DNA of 64,000 nt from Prevotella sp. (GTDB taxonomy: Bacteria; Bacteroidota; Bacteroidia; Bacteroidales; Bacteroidaceae): positions 246,020-310,019 of the forward strand of contig JAFUFJ010000005.1 in the NCBI GenBank assembly GCA_017469955.1. The letters are read 5' to 3'. The position numbers and the translations under genes were made by a program. The notes below the pieces were generated by a model. That model was given only the letters and a program-made list of their open reading frames with translations. It did not search any database and had not been told where the DNA came from. Shown one piece after another: positions 62,870-64,000 of the stretch; the stretch's first letter is position 1, and every line of letters begins with the position of its first letter.

Positions 62870-62873
<4 letters not shown>

Positions 62874-63715
62874 AAAACTTCATCACTCGCGCCGTCAGCG
62901 GCGTCATTTTCGTAGCCATCATGGTGTTGGGCATGGCTGTGAACGGTGTGGCCATGACCTTTCTTTTCACACTTGTCACCACGATGACGGTGTGGGAGTT
63001 CACGGGTCTGATGAACGAACACCACGGTTGCGGGGTCAACCGGTTCATCACTACGGCTGCCGGAGGCTACCTCTATCTGGCATTTGCGGGCTTCTGCTCG
63101 GGCATAACCCCACCGGTTGTGTTCGTTCCCTATCTACTGACGTTGGTCTACCTCTTCATCAGTGAGCTCTATCTTCAGCAGCCTCGTCCGATAGACAATT
63201 GGGCATACGCGATGCTGTCTCAGCTGTATATAGCCCTGCCATTGTCGATGATCAACGTGTTAGGGTTCACCTACGACACCGTAGAGGGGCTGACACGCTT
63301 CACGGGAATGCTGCCTCTCTGCGTGTTTGTGTTCCTCTGGATGAACGACACAGGTGCCTATTGCGTGGGATCACTCTTGGGACGTCACAAGCTTTTTGCG
63401 CGTATTTCTCCGGGGAAGACGTGGGAGGGGAGCATCGGAGGAGGCGTGCTCGTGCTGCTCGTTGCTGCCCTTGTCAGCCGACTATCCTTTGTCGACTACC
63501 CCTTATCTCTCGTCCAATGGCTCGGTCTTGGCCTCGTAGTCGTGGTATTCGGCACGTGGGGCGACCTCGTGGAGAGCCTGCTCAAACGCACGCTTGGCAT
63601 CAAAGACTCGGGCAAGATACTGCCCGGCCACGGCGGGATGCTCGACCGTTTCGACTCGTCGCTCATGGCTTTGCCGGCAGCAGTGGTCTACCTCTACACG
63701 CTGAGCCTGCTGTAA
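62870..63715 (+). CDS. cdsA: Phosphatidate cytidylyltransferase
   Basis: 281 residues with about seven membrane helices and the C-terminal CDP-diglyceride synthase signature (RTLGIKDSGKILPGHGGMLDRFDS). It makes CDP-diacylglycerol from phosphatidate and CTP, the branch point of phospholipid synthesis. It starts in the ATGA overlap with ftsH and is the last gene before tRNA-Val. Confidence 0.95.
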
Positions 63716-63730
63716 AAACTTCGGGAAAAG

Positions 63731-63762
63731 TTTGGCCAGTCGGAAATAATTGTTTACTTTTG
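63731..63762 (+). promoter_or_regulatory. tRNA-Val promoter
   Basis: TTTG (63731-63734), a 20-base spacer, then TACTTTTG (63755-63762), 42 bases before the tRNA. A good Bacteroidetes match. Confidence 0.7.
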
Positions 63763-63803
63763 CATCCGCAACCGGGGCTTCTCGCCACGAGTTGCATACT
63801 GAA

Positions 63804-63878
63804 AGGGGCGTAGCCCAGTTGGTTTAGAGCGCTGCAGTCACATTGCAGAGGTCATCGGTTCGAGCCCGATCGTCCCTA
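63804..63878 (+). tRNA. tRNA-Val(CAC)
   Basis: 75 nt. Acceptor AGGGGCG/CGTCCCT (one G-U), D arm, anticodon stem CTGCA/TGCAG with loop GTCACAT (anticodon CAC), and T arm around GGTTCGAGCCC. CCA is not encoded. G at loop position 32 is unusual, so the isotype is slightly less certain than the presence of a tRNA. Confidence 0.85.
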
Positions 63879-63884
63879 CTTCCA

Positions 63885-63917
63885 AGCAGACTTCCGGAAG
63901 GAAGTCTGCTTTCTTTT
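63885..63917 (+). terminator. tRNA-Val terminator
   Basis: AGCAGACTTCC-GGAA-GGAAGTCTGCT forms an 11-bp perfect stem, followed by TTCTTTTT. Nothing further is seen to the end of the window. Confidence 0.9.
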
Positions 63918-64000
63918 TCCGCCAATCCCAACAAATGCCCCCGGCAACGGCATGGAAGGGCACGCTAAGTTTGGATCTGCATAATCAAAAATCGAGCCCG

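Overview
The window looks like the chromosome of a Prevotella-like member of the Bacteroidales. It carries a type IX secretion pair (porU, porV) next to ispF, many Bacteroidetes-type promoters (TAnnTTTG at -7), DUF4290 and ATPgrasp_TupA-type proteins, and tRNA genes without encoded CCA. I recognise families only by eye; no searches were run.

Layout. (1) 1-5.4 kb: the 3' part of purL, a pair of half-size chromate-type transporters, and a phosphoethanolamine-transferase-like membrane enzyme behind a long, structured leader. (2) 5.8-11.8 kb: a minus-strand operon FAH-family enzyme - porU - porV - ispF. (3) 12.28-31.57 kb: a 19.3-kb integrative mobilizable element inserted in the 3' end of a tRNA-Leu(CAA) gene. 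It is bounded by a 14-bp copy of the tRNA end and has a 27-bp direct repeat just inside both ends. It carries a tyrosine integrase (apparently frameshifted near its start), a plus-strand defence-like operon and a minus-strand replication/mobilization operon. The defence-like operon encodes an HTH regulator, a GHKL ATPase-nuclease, type III Mod and Res, a membrane KAP NTPase and an AlbA_2/Schlafen-like protein. (4) 31.8-46.1 kb: housekeeping genes manC, HIT protein, greA, a candidate small RNA, a large nuclease-helicase, rseP-dxr-rimM-murA-DUF4290, tsaB, yicC, gmk and nadD. (5) 46.4-57.3 kb: a minus-strand surface-polysaccharide cluster (Wzx, Wzy, GT11, a DXD transferase, GT4, an ATP-grasp protein, a WecC-type dehydrogenase, two WecG/TagA-type transferases and a nucleotidyltransferase). 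(6) 57.4-64 kb: PAP2 phosphatase, enolase, tRNA-Gln, rsfS-ftsH-cdsA and tRNA-Val.

The most interesting points are these. The defence-like operon combines a type III restriction-modification pair with a GHKL ATPase-nuclease, a KAP NTPase and an AlbA_2 protein; I do not recognise this as a named system. Two families of intergenic arrays are built from about five imperfectly palindromic units of 22 bp and occur at seven loci. The leader of the phosphoethanolamine-transferase-like gene can form mutually exclusive hairpins, the second ending in a T-rich tract, like an attenuator. The element also left behind what looks like the original tRNA-Leu terminator at its left junction.

The element's defence genes are visibly richer in A+T than the flanking chromosome, as is the ATP-grasp gene in the polysaccharide cluster. 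Both suggest recent acquisition.
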